Under the pieces are notes generated by a model that saw nothing but the letters and a program-made list of their open reading frames with translations, searched no databases and was not told where the DNA came from. From an uncultured Ruminococcus sp. (GTDB lineage Bacteria > Bacillota > Clostridia > Oscillospirales > Ruminococcaceae): DNA of 64,000 nucleotides. The position numbers and the translations under genes are program-made. This document shows positions 34,688-42,706 of this stretch, one piece after another. The stretch is from positions 1 to 64,000 of the forward strand of contig CAMVRM010000001.1 in the NCBI GenBank assembly GCA_947169885.1, in the 5' to 3' direction. Within the stretch, counting starts at the first letter, position 1; each line of letters opens with the position of its first letter.

Positions 34688-37663
34688 ATGTTCACATTGC
34701 TAATGCGCAAAATGCGCAACACGAAATGGATGGTGCTGTGTCTGCTTATCGGCTTTATCATGGCGGCGGCGATGACAAGCACTATACCGATATATATGAA
34801 CGCATCCTTGCAGAGAATGCTCGTTAAGGATATGGAAAATTTCCAGACGGAGGAGGGCGTTTTCCCGGGTACTTACGAAACGAAACATTCAGTGACGCTT
34901 GACATTGACACGTCGGCTCAGCGGACGGAGGTAGACAAAATACAGGCGCTTGTTGACGAGAATTACGATTCGCTCGGCTGTCCTGCAAGCTTTTCAAAAA
35001 CTTATATCGCTGACGAATACCTTTATGTAACGTCTATCGCAATAACTGACGGCAGTTCGGCGGCAAGGCTGACACTGGGCGGCATGACAGGGCTTGAAGA
35101 AGCGGCTGAGATAGTCCGTGGAAGAATGTTCCAAAAAGGTCAGCGCAGTGACGGCGTTTATGAATGCGTTACCACCGAAAAAGCGCTGAAAGTCTCGGAA
35201 CTTGCCACCGATACGGTTTATGAGATAGGCAATATCTTCGGGGCTGACAAAACTGTAAAGATAGAGATAGTCGGCGTTATTGACGTTAAGGACGGCTATG
35301 AGGCTTACTGGGCTGAGGGCTTAGGAGAATATCTTTCAACTGTGTTTGCTGACTATGATACGCTTTACGGCGATATTATGGACACGGGTGCGGTGAATAT
35401 CAGCAATATGGCTGTGCGGTATGCCATTGACTATCCGCATATGAACATGAACACGCTGGGGCTTGTCAATGACCGCATAGAGGATCAGCGCCGTATCTAT
35501 GAGGACAACGATGTTTCGTTCAAGATACCTGCGGCGAATATTTTTATTGATTATGCAGACAGAGCCTCACAGCTGAGAGAAACGCTGTGGCTTCTGCAAA
35601 TACCCGTTATACTAATGATACTGGTCTATCTGTTCATGGTCTCGCAGTTGAATGTTGAGCAGGAGAAAAACGAGATAGCCGTGTTCAAGAGCAGGGGAGC
35701 ATCACGAGGGCAGATAATCCGCATATATGCTTTGGAGTCGATGTTTCTGGGCGTTGTTTCGGCGGCGGCAGCGCCTTTTGTGGGCATGGCGCTTTGCAGG
35801 ATGCTGGGCGCTTCAAATGGATTTCTTGAATTTGTCAACCGAAAGTCTCTGCCGATAACGCTTGCGGCTGATGCCTTTATCTATTCGGCGGCGGCGGTAG
35901 TTGTGTTCTTCTTCACAACTATGACCCCTATCGTTCCGTCAACAAAAACAACGATAGTCGAACACAAGCAGTCGAAAGCAAAAAAGCGCAGACTGCCCCT
36001 GTGGGAGAAATTGTGCGCAGACTTTATCCTTATCGGCGGTTCGCTCGGGTGGCTCTATTACTACACGAAAAAGCAGGCTGACCTGACTGCTGAGGGCATG
36101 ACCGACAGAGAAGCGGCAGTCAACCCGATGATGTTCATAGCTTCGGCGGCGTTCATTGTCGGGTGCGGATTATTTATTATACGCATACATCCGCTTATTA
36201 TACGCATATTCTCGAAACTTCTGCAAAGAGTGCTTTCGCCTGCGGCATATGTTTCGTTCAACAACATCGGACGTTCGGCGGCAGGCAAAGAACGATTCCT
36301 CATGATATTCCTGATACTGACCGTATCGCTGGGACTTTACTTCGCAAATACCGCCCGTGCGCTCAACCGAAACGCCGAGGAACGTGTGTCATACGGCATC
36401 GGTGCAGACGTTGTAATGAAAGAAGAATGGTCGAACACCTCGGGCGAACTGAGGGCGCAGAGTGCGGCTGCTGCGGGCGATGCGGCACTTGCTGCGAGGG
36501 AGAACGGCACACAGCTTTCAGCAGAAGAAGCGGCGATAGAAGTTGACGAGGATTCAGTCGAGTACACCGAGCCGCCTATTGAGCGATTTGAACAGCTTTC
36601 GGGCGTGGAGTCGGTCGCAAGGGTGTTTATCCGCAACCCGATAACCGTTTCGAGCAGCCGAATGAAAGTTCCGAAAGTCTCGAAAGTCAAGGAAGAAGCA
36701 CAGCGCAAGGAACTGTGGGACGAAGCAGACAGCGCACGCACCACCAACAGCACCGACAACGTGAATCTTATGGCGATAGACCCCGGGGAATTCTCGAAAG
36801 TCTGCTGGTTTGCGGACAGACTTCTGCCGTACCATATTAATGAGTATCTGAACGCACTCAGCGAATATCCGCAGGGTATACTTCTTTCGAGCGCATTTAT
36901 GAACACTTACGGCTTGAAAACGGGGGATACAGTAACTGTAAGCTGGGGCGGTAATGACCCGTTCGAGGCGACTGTACTTGCTTTTATCGACTTCTGGCCG
37001 TCAATGAACCCTTATCTTACGGCTAAGGACGGTTCATATATGAACTTCGCAGTTATGAATTTGGACTATGTGAAGATCATGTCGAAGATAGAGCCGTATC
37101 AGGTGTGGATAAAACTGGAAGACGGCGCACTGACGGAGGACTTGTACAAGTCGATCGAGGATTCGGACATCGAGCCGACACTGCTCAGAGTGGCAAATCA
37201 GGAGATCATCACCGAGAAGAACGACCCGATGCTTCAAGGCATGAACGGCGCTCTGACGCTGGGATTCATCATCATCATGATAATGTGCATCATCGGTTTC
37301 CTCATGTACTGGATACTTTCGATAAAGAGCCGCACACTGCAATTCGGCATACTGCGAGCCATGGGCATGAAGTACAGGGAGATCATTGCGATGATACTTT
37401 ATGAGCAGCTGCTGACTTCGGGGGCGGCGATACTGTCGGCGATATTCATTGGCGGCGTTGCGAGCGAGCTGTATGTTCCGCTGTTCCAGTATCTGTACAC
37501 GGCGGAGGAGCAAGTGCCCGGATTTGTTGTGATACCGCAGAGGGCGGATTACCTGAAAGTATACAGTATAATCCTTGTTATGCTGCTGATATGTTTTATA
37601 GTATTAGGCAGTCTGATAAGGAGGATAAATATCTCGAAAGCACTGAAACTAGGCGAAGACTGA
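34688..37663 (+). CDS. Large FtsX-domain ABC transporter permease
   Basis: The 991-residue MacB/FtsX-type permease has an N-terminal helix (about 14-36), a long extracytoplasmic domain (about 40-295), a first FtsX domain of three helices (about 300-410, with EIAVFKSRGASRGQIIRIYALE), a membrane pair near 445-510, and an extracytoplasmic domain with acidic inserts. A second FtsX domain (about 855-975) contains LQFGILRAMGMKYREIIAMILYE. Both cytoplasmic loops carry the FKSRGAS/LRAMGMK coupling motif that contacts an ATPase, but none is adjacent. The start has AAAGGAG 6-7 bp upstream. Export of a peptide, lipid or antimicrobial is plausible, but the substrate is unknown. Confidence 0.88.
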   Translation: MFTLLMRKMRNTKWMVLCLLIGFIMAAAMTSTIPIYMNASLQRMLVKDMENFQTEEGVFPGTYETKHSVTLDIDTSAQRTEVDKIQALVDENYDSLGCPASFSKTYIADEYLYVTSIAITDGSSAARLTLGGMTGLEEAAEIVRGRMFQKGQRSDGVYECVTTEKALKVSELATDTVYEIGNIFGADKTVKIEIVGVIDVKDGYEAYWAEGLGEYLSTVFADYDTLYGDIMDTGAVNISNMAVRYAIDYPHMNMNTLGLVNDRIEDQRRIYEDNDVSFKIPAANIFIDYADRASQLRETLWLLQIPVILMILVYLFMVSQLNVEQEKNEIAVFKSRGASRGQIIRIYALESMFLGVVSAAAAPFVGMALCRMLGASNGFLEFVNRKSLPITLAADAFIYSAAAVVVFFFTTMTPIVPSTKTTIVEHKQSKAKKRRLPLWEKLCADFILIGGSLGWLYYYTKKQADLTAEGMTDREAAVNPMMFIASAAFIVGCGLFIIRIHPLIIRIFSKLLQRVLSPAAYVSFNNIGRSAAGKERFLMIFLILTVSLGLYFANTARALNRNAEERVSYGIGADVVMKEEWSNTSGELRAQSAAAAGDAALAARENGTQLSAEEAAIEVDEDSVEYTEPPIERFEQLSGVESVARVFIRNPITVSSSRMKVPKVSKVKEEAQRKELWDEADSARTTNSTDNVNLMAIDPGEFSKVCWFADRLLPYHINEYLNALSEYPQGILLSSAFMNTYGLKTGDTVTVSWGGNDPFEATVLAFIDFWPSMNPYLTAKDGSYMNFAVMNLDYVKIMSKIEPYQVWIKLEDGALTEDLYKSIEDSDIEPTLLRVANQEIITEKNDPMLQGMNGALTLGFIIIMIMCIIGFLMYWILSIKSRTLQFGILRAMGMKYREIIAMILYEQLLTSGAAILSAIFIGGVASELYVPLFQYLYTAEEQVPGFVVIPQRADYLKVYSIILVMLLICFIVLGSLIRRINISKALKLGED

Positions 37664-37753
37664 TAATAAATAAGAGATAAGAAATAAGAAAGTCAGCACA
37701 AATGCCCCGTGTTCGCCGGTCCATATCTCAGTACACGTTAATAAAAAATTTAC

Positions 37754-37797
37754 AAAACGCACGTATAAGCAAAAATTGCAGAACGTGCGTTTTTTAT
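37754..37797 (+). terminator. Terminator of the adaptor-permease operon
   Basis: AAAACGCACGT (37754-37764) pairs perfectly with ACGTGCGTTTT (37783-37793), with an inner GCAA/TTGC hairpin, followed by TTTTATT. An R2 stretch lies at 37663-37692 before it. Confidence 0.85.
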
Positions 37798-37989
37798 TAA
37801 AATACGGTAACACATAAAGGATAATAAATTAAAATGGGTGAAAATATTATAACGGATATTTTAGTATTTGTAATAATAGTAAATAGTCAGGATAATATTT
37901 TTATATCCATTGTTAAACCGTTCTGTAATAAATTAAAAACGTGTATATTTACGCTAAAAAATGGCGGCACTTTTTGTGCAAAAGGTATA
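37798..37989. other. AT-rich intergenic DNA
   Basis: About 190 bp of AT-rich sequence upstream of the lipoprotein promoter. No gene or clear motif is seen. Confidence 0.5.
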
Positions 37990-38018
37990 TTGAAAAAAGG
38001 CTGAAAATTTAGTATGAT
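37990..38018 (+). promoter_or_regulatory. Promoter of the acidic lipoprotein gene
   Basis: TTGAAA (37990-37995), a 17-bp spacer and TATGAT (38013-38018). The 110-nt leader includes a GGAG-TTCG-CTCC hairpin near 38068-38079. Confidence 0.65.
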
Positions 38019-38133
38019 AAGTATAATGGAACGGGGGAAGCCCAGATAAATAAGGGTGAAATGCTATGGAGTTCGCTCCGTTCGTCATAAGCACAAGCAA
38101 TTTTAGAAAATTTTTTTATTGGAGGAAATTACC

Positions 38134-39138
38134 ATGGACAAGATCAAAAGAATTTCCGCAGCAGTTATAGCTATGTCTCTTGCCTGCACGATGCTGGCTT
38201 CGTGCGGCGGTTCTGATGACAGCAGTTCTGAGGGCGGCAGCGCTTCAAAGGCTGACACAGCTTCCACAGCAGCAGAGAGCAAGGAGGACGCAGCTTCAGA
38301 GGGCGAGGTTTCCGCAGCTGAGAGCGCTGAAAGTGCAGAAAGCACCGAGAGCGCAGAGGACGGCGAAGATGAGGAAGTCGGCGTTATCATGCCTGATACA
38401 AGTTTCAAGCCTACTTATGAATATAACGGCTATGACGCATTCCTGATGTTCGGCGATGCGAGCTGGTTCTGGGGCAACTGGCTGTGGCAGGGCGCTGTTC
38501 ACTCGCCTGACTTTGACCCCAAAGATCCTGCAACTTACGGCTACGGCATCGACGCTGATATAACAGGTGACGGCGAATATACTGTTGCTATCACTAAGGA
38601 TTCTATCGCTTATAACAACGGTCTTTCTAACCCCAACGTTCTTTTTGATGAGGAAATCGGCGACGGACGTATCGCTTCTCCTGCTGAGGGAACTGTTGTG
38701 TTCTGCGTTGATATTGTTGGTCTTATGGACGGTACTGAGATCTCGGGTCTTGACGAGAACGGCGTGTTCCAGCAGGTAAACGAGACTGACGAGGAAAAGG
38801 CAAGCGGTCTGACTGACGGCGACAACCACTACGACAAGAACGCTAAGGGCGACTACAAGGTCTCTGACCTCAAGGTAGAAGTTACTTCGATCAAGTGCGA
38901 CGGTCAGGAGATCGAGTTTGACCCGACTAAGATCCGCTGCGGCAACATCGAGAACAACAACAACTGCTACCGTATCGAAATCTACAATGACTACGGCTCG
39001 ACTGCGACCGATCCTGCGATCGACCCGTTCAAGATCGCTTTCTTTGATAAGCTCGAGGTAACATTTACTATCGAGGGTCTTGGCGAAGTTAAGACTTTCC
39101 CCGAGGTAGAAGCTTTCACTCCTACCCCCGAAAACTGA
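38134..39138 (+). CDS. Acidic secreted lipoprotein, unknown function
   Basis: The 334-residue product starts at the ATG at 38134, behind GGAGG (38121-38125). It has a lipoprotein signal peptide with lipobox LASC followed by GGSDDSSS, a Ser/Ala/Glu linker (about 26-90), then a predicted beta-rich domain (about 95-334) with FLMFGDASWFWGNWLWQG (a cluster of four Trp), ITGDGEYTVAI and VVFCVDIVGLMDG. The Trp-rich, beta-rich character and surface anchoring would fit carbohydrate binding, but I recognise no family. It is monocistronic, with the palindromic element E2 14 bp after the stop and a terminator directly behind it. Strong codon bias suggests good expression. Confidence 0.8.
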   Translation: MDKIKRISAAVIAMSLACTMLASCGGSDDSSSEGGSASKADTASTAAESKEDAASEGEVSAAESAESAESTESAEDGEDEEVGVIMPDTSFKPTYEYNGYDAFLMFGDASWFWGNWLWQGAVHSPDFDPKDPATYGYGIDADITGDGEYTVAITKDSIAYNNGLSNPNVLFDEEIGDGRIASPAEGTVVFCVDIVGLMDGTEISGLDENGVFQQVNETDEEKASGLTDGDNHYDKNAKGDYKVSDLKVEVTSIKCDGQEIEFDPTKIRCGNIENNNNCYRIEIYNDYGSTATDPAIDPFKIAFFDKLEVTFTIEGLGEVKTFPEVEAFTPTPEN

Positions 39139-39153
39139 TAACGAACGATATTA

Positions 39154-39316
39154 AGAACCTGTCTTCACAAGAAATGTGCGTGGATTTTCAGCGAGATTTA
39201 GTCGATTTCAAGGCGAAAAACCGCAGTTGTGCTGTCGCACTGCAAGGTTTTTCAACGCAGAAAGCGACTGAATATCGTTGAAAAGACACGTACAGTGTCT
39301 TGTGAAGACAGGTTCT
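39154..39316. repeat. 163-bp imperfect palindromic element E2
   Basis: Perfect 19-bp terminal inverted repeats: AGAACCTGTCTTCACAAGA (39154-39172) and its complement (39298-39316). The arms stay largely complementary to the centre: GTGCGTG/GTACGTG, TTTTCAGCGA/TTTTCAACGA and AGTCGATTTC/AGTCGCTTTC, with G-U pairs and few mismatches. The core ACCGCAGTTGTGCTGTCGCACTGCAAGG (split here as ACCGCAGTTG, TGCTGTCGCA, CTGCAAGG) at 39220-39247 matches E1. Loop TGTC (39233-39236) lies at the exact centre. No gene is inside. Confidence 0.9.
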
Positions 39317-39317
39317 A

Positions 39318-39356
39318 AGCCCTGCACGGAAAACAAGGTCTGTGCAGGGCTTTTTT
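39318..39356 (+). terminator. Terminator after the lipoprotein gene
   Basis: AGCCCTGCAC (39318-39327) pairs perfectly with GTGCAGGGCT (39342-39351), then TTTTTTG. It abuts the right end of element E2. Confidence 0.9.
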
Positions 39357-39583
39357 GTATGTTTACAAAAAATTTAAAAGTAACCCATTTGTAACGCTTT
39401 TTAACCAAAAATTCATCACATCAGGTGCTTGAATTCTGAAAATTACATGAAAATTTCGAGTTTTAACGAAAAGTTCACACACTGACGGAGAAAATATGTT
39501 ACAATTTGTAATATATAAGAGACGTTCGGATCGTGATGATAAAAAAATCTGAAAACTTTTTTGACATTTTTAACACAGACTAC
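39357..39583. other. AT-rich intergenic DNA
   Basis: About 230 bp between the E2-terminator block and the regulator promoter, AT-rich. No gene seen. Confidence 0.5.
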
Positions 39584-39612
39584 TTGAAATTGCGGATTTT
39601 TTTTGTTATAAT
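39584..39612 (+). promoter_or_regulatory. Promoter of the CdaR-type regulator gene
   Basis: TTGAAA (39584-39589), a 17-bp spacer and TATAAT (39607-39612). Confidence 0.75.
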
Positions 39613-39694
39613 AGTATTATACATTTGTACTTGACCGATTTGTCCGTAAATATATAGTCGGTACTGTAAAAATGATGAAAAGAGGAGATAGTTT

Positions 39695-40780
39695 ATGTCA
39701 AACAGATTATTTCAGAACGTGATACATCAGATGAGAGAGACCATCGACTGCACCATAGGTGTTATTGATGAGACCGCAACTATCATTGCCTGCTCCGAGC
39801 TTGCTCAGGTCGGCACGACCAATGAGTTCGTGTCATTAGACCTCAGCGATTCGCATGACATCTTCGTCAGGGACGGCTATACATACAAACCGTTCGGAGC
39901 GCACATGAAGCCCGATTACGCAGTTTTTGTCGAGGGCAGTGACGAGGTTGCTGCGAAGTACGCAAGCATTCTTGCTATTTCTCTGGCTTCTATCAAGCAG
40001 TACTATGACGAAAAGTACGACAGGAACAACTTCATCAAGAATGTGGTTCTTGACAACGTACTCCCCGGAGATATTCACGTCAAGGCAAGAGAACTGCACT
40101 TCAACTCCGATGTTTCGAGAGTCTGCCTGCTTATCCGCATCGTTCAGTCAAATGATGTTTCGGCTTATGAAGTTATACAGAATCTGTTCCCCGACAAGAA
40201 CAAGGACTTCGTGTTCAATATCACTGAGAGCGACATCGTGCTGGTAAAGGAAGTTACTCCCAGCATCGACTCAAAGGATCTCGAAAAGCTCGCACGCAGC
40301 ATCGCTGACACGCTGAGCGGTGAGTTCTACACAAGGGTGAATGTCGGCATCGGTACTGTTGTTGAGAGCGTGAGAAATCTGTCACGTTCCTTCAAGGAAG
40401 CTCAGACAGCACTTGAAGTCGGAAAGGTGTTCGACACCGATAAAGTCATCGTTTCATACGATAACCTCGGCATCGCAAGGCTTATCTATCACCTGCCTAC
40501 AACACTCTGCGAGACTTTCCTTAAAGAAGTGTTCAAGAAAGGCAGTATCGAGAGCCTTGACCACGAAACACTTTTCACCATTCAGAAGTTCTTTGAGAAC
40601 AACCTGAACGTTTCCGAAACTTCGAGAAAGCTGTTCGTTCACAGAAATACACTTGTGTACAGACTCGAGAAGATCAAGAAGCTCACAGGTCTTGACCTGA
40701 GAGAGTTCGACCATGCTATCATCTTCAAGATAGCACTTATGGTCAGAAAGTACCTTGCGGCTAACCCTGCAAAGTTCTGA
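39695..40780 (+). CDS. CdaR/PucR-type transcriptional regulator
   Basis: The 361-residue regulator has an N-terminal sensor-like region (about 1-110, possible GAF-like or PucR sensor domain), a central GGDEF-like fold remnant typical of CdaR (about 120-250, with YTRVNVGIGTVVESVRNLSRS and FKEAQTALEVGK) and a C-terminal PucR helix-turn-helix (about 295-355: FFENNLNVSETSRKLFVHR, NTLVYRLEKIKKLTG). This is the standard CdaR layout. Family members regulate sugar diacid, purine or other catabolic genes. The effector cannot be told from the sequence. It is monocistronic: a promoter lies upstream and a long imperfect hairpin at 40810-40869 downstream. Confidence 0.87.
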   Translation: MSNRLFQNVIHQMRETIDCTIGVIDETATIIACSELAQVGTTNEFVSLDLSDSHDIFVRDGYTYKPFGAHMKPDYAVFVEGSDEVAAKYASILAISLASIKQYYDEKYDRNNFIKNVVLDNVLPGDIHVKARELHFNSDVSRVCLLIRIVQSNDVSAYEVIQNLFPDKNKDFVFNITESDIVLVKEVTPSIDSKDLEKLARSIADTLSGEFYTRVNVGIGTVVESVRNLSRSFKEAQTALEVGKVFDTDKVIVSYDNLGIARLIYHLPTTLCETFLKEVFKKGSIESLDHETLFTIQKFFENNLNVSETSRKLFVHRNTLVYRLEKIKKLTGLDLREFDHAIIFKIALMVRKYLAANPAKF

Positions 40781-40809
40781 TAATATCACGTTCCAAAAAG
40801 CATTTAACA

Positions 40810-40869
40810 AAATGGCTGACTGCGCTCAAAGGCTGTTTTCTGCAAACGCCTTAGTGCAGACAGCCATTT
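40810..40869 (+). terminator. Long imperfect hairpin after the regulator gene
   Basis: AAATGGCTG and CAGCCATTT close a 60-nt stem, with further pairing CTGC/GCAG and AAAGGC/GCCTT inside. It lacks a clear T-run (GTGACGTTTATG follows), so termination is uncertain. Confidence 0.5.
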
Positions 40870-40898
40870 GTGACGTTTATGGGAATTGTGAAATTTAG

Positions 40899-40927
40899 TT
40901 GTATTATAAAAGATAGAATGATAAAAT
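40899..40927 (+). promoter_or_regulatory. Probable promoter of ftsEX
   Basis: TTGTAT (40899-40904), a 17-bp spacer and TAAAAT (40922-40927), just upstream of the AGAGGTG ribosome site. Moderate match. Confidence 0.5.
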
Positions 40928-40967
40928 TTGTGTAAAAAAACGTGAGACTTTTAAGAGGTGAATCAAC

Positions 40968-41660
40968 TTGGTAGAATTCAAGGACGTATCCGTTACCTAT
41001 TCGAGCGGTGTTGACGCTCTTAACGGGATAAACCTGAAAATCAAGGACGGCGATTTCGCATTCGTGGTAGGCTCATCGGGTGCAGGCAAGTCCACGCTCA
41101 TTAAGCTGATACTCAAAGAGATCGACGCTACTGAGGGCACTGTGCTGGTAAACGGCTTCAATCTGTCGAAGCTGCGCCGTGGAAAAGTGCCTGCACTGCG
41201 CAGGACTATCGGCGTTGTATTCCAGGATTTCAGGCTTATCCCCACCATGACCGTTTACGAAAATGTTGCATTCGTGCTAAGAGTTATCGACGCACCTGCA
41301 AAGTATATCCGCAGCCGTGTGCCTTACGTTATAAGCCTTGTTGGTCTTGAAGATAAGGCTAAGAGCTATCCTACCGAGCTTTCGGGCGGTGAGCAGCAGC
41401 GTGTAGCGCTTGCAAGAGCGCTCGTCAATGACCCAAAGCTTATCATTGCGGATGAGCCTACGGGAAACATCGACCCTGCGCTTTCATATGAGATAGTCGA
41501 TCTGCTGAGGTCGATCAACGAGTGCGGCACAACTGTGCTTATGGTCACTCATGAGCATGACCTTGTGCGCTATTTCGGCGGAAGGATAATCAACATCAAC
41601 AAGGGCGAGATAGCCTTTGACGAGGTAATAGGAGGTACGAACCGCAATGAAAGCAAGTAG
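40968..41660 (+). CDS. ftsE: Cell division ATP-binding protein FtsE
   Basis: ATPase of the FtsEX complex, which couples divisome assembly to peptidoglycan hydrolase activation. It has 230 residues with a TTG start at 40968 and AGAGGTG eight bases upstream. Walker A is GSSGAGKSTL (about 36-45), the Q-loop VFQDFRLIP is characteristic of FtsE, the signature is LSGGEQQRVALARAL, and Walker B LIIADEPTGN. It overlaps ftsX by 14 bp. Two secreted coiled-coil M23 peptidases follow, the same association as FtsEX with PcsB/EnvC-type activators, so this locus likely controls cell separation. Confidence 0.96.
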   Translation: MVEFKDVSVTYSSGVDALNGINLKIKDGDFAFVVGSSGAGKSTLIKLILKEIDATEGTVLVNGFNLSKLRRGKVPALRRTIGVVFQDFRLIPTMTVYENVAFVLRVIDAPAKYIRSRVPYVISLVGLEDKAKSYPTELSGGEQQRVALARALVNDPKLIIADEPTGNIDPALSYEIVDLLRSINECGTTVLMVTHEHDLVRYFGGRIININKGEIAFDEVIGGTNRNESK

Positions 41661-42552
41661 TGCAAGATACCTTGTCGGGCAGGGCATGAAGAGCATATGG
41701 AGAAACAGGATGATGTCATTCGCTTCGTTTTGTATCATACTGGTCTCTCTGCTCATGGTCGGAATGTCGGTGCTAGTCACGATAAACCTGAACCGCATAA
41801 TCAGCGGTATCGAGGATCAGTCCGAGGCGGCTGTCACCATAAAGGACGACATCGGCGAGGACAGGCGCAAAGCTCTCGAAAAACACATCAGTGCTATCTC
41901 GAATGTGGCAACAGTCGAGTTCTATTCAAAGGACGAGGCATGGAAGAACATGAAAGAGGACATGAGCGATGAGCAGCAGGATCTTTTCCGCTATGCTGAT
42001 GACAACCCTCTGCCCGACACTTTCCGTGTGACTGTCAAGGACATAAGCATGATGGGCGACACTGCCGTTCAGATAGAACTCTTAGAGGACGTTGACTCTG
42101 TTAAAAGCCCGACACAGTTCGCAGACGTGCTGGTGTCTATCAAGAATATTCTCATGATAATCATGACCTGCGTTATCGCAGCGCTCATTGTTGTATGTCT
42201 TATCATTATCTCGAACACAACAAGAGCAAGCGTTTTTGCAAGGCGCAAGGAGATCAATATAATGAAATATGTCGGCGCAACCAACACCTTTATCCGCATA
42301 CCTTTCTTCATTGAGGGTATGGTAGTAGGCATTTTTGCTGCGGGTGCGGCGCTGTTGCTGACGAAGTTCGCATATGAGGGCGTTTACAACATCTTCAAGA
42401 ACGATATGAGTCTCTGGTCGATACTTGGCGTGGACAACCTCTATCCGTTCTCAAAGATGTTCATGAAAGTCACAGTTGCATACCTCGCATCGGGTGCAGT
42501 TATAGGCGCACTCGGTACTTCGATAAGCGCAAGCAAGCACCTGAAAGTATGA
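41647..42552 (+). CDS. ftsX: Cell division protein FtsX
   Basis: The 301-residue membrane partner of FtsE. It has four helices: one near residues 19-42, then an extracytoplasmic domain (about 45-165) that in Gram-positives binds a hydrolase, then three helices (about 170-195, 220-245, 270-290). The cytoplasmic loop has the FtsX coupling motif ARRKEINIMKYVGATNTFIRIPFFIEG (two pieces). It overlaps ftsE by 14 bp; the ribosome site lies inside ftsE (GGAGGTAC). The M23 peptidase genes are 155 bp downstream. Assignment is certain. Confidence 0.95.
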   Translation: MKASSARYLVGQGMKSIWRNRMMSFASFCIILVSLLMVGMSVLVTINLNRIISGIEDQSEAAVTIKDDIGEDRRKALEKHISAISNVATVEFYSKDEAWKNMKEDMSDEQQDLFRYADDNPLPDTFRVTVKDISMMGDTAVQIELLEDVDSVKSPTQFADVLVSIKNILMIIMTCVIAALIVVCLIIISNTTRASVFARRKEINIMKYVGATNTFIRIPFFIEGMVVGIFAAGAALLLTKFAYEGVYNIFKNDMSLWSILGVDNLYPFSKMFMKVTVAYLASGAVIGALGTSISASKHLKV

Positions 42553-42706
42553 TCCGGGATCATGGTTCTTGCGTTTATTGATGAATGGCGTGACTTTTTT
42601 GGGGTACTGCTGTATCGGCTGATCCTGCCGTTCAGTATGTTTATACAGATAGATAAACGGACGATGTAAAACATTTTGGAAAAAGTTCAAAGGAGGCGTG
42701 CTGTAA

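Noticed and set aside
38061-38170. Small frames starting at 38061 and 38066 in the leader of the lipoprotein gene
   Set aside because: Poor ribosome-site spacing; the second runs into the lipoprotein coding region out of frame. More likely part of a leader hairpin.
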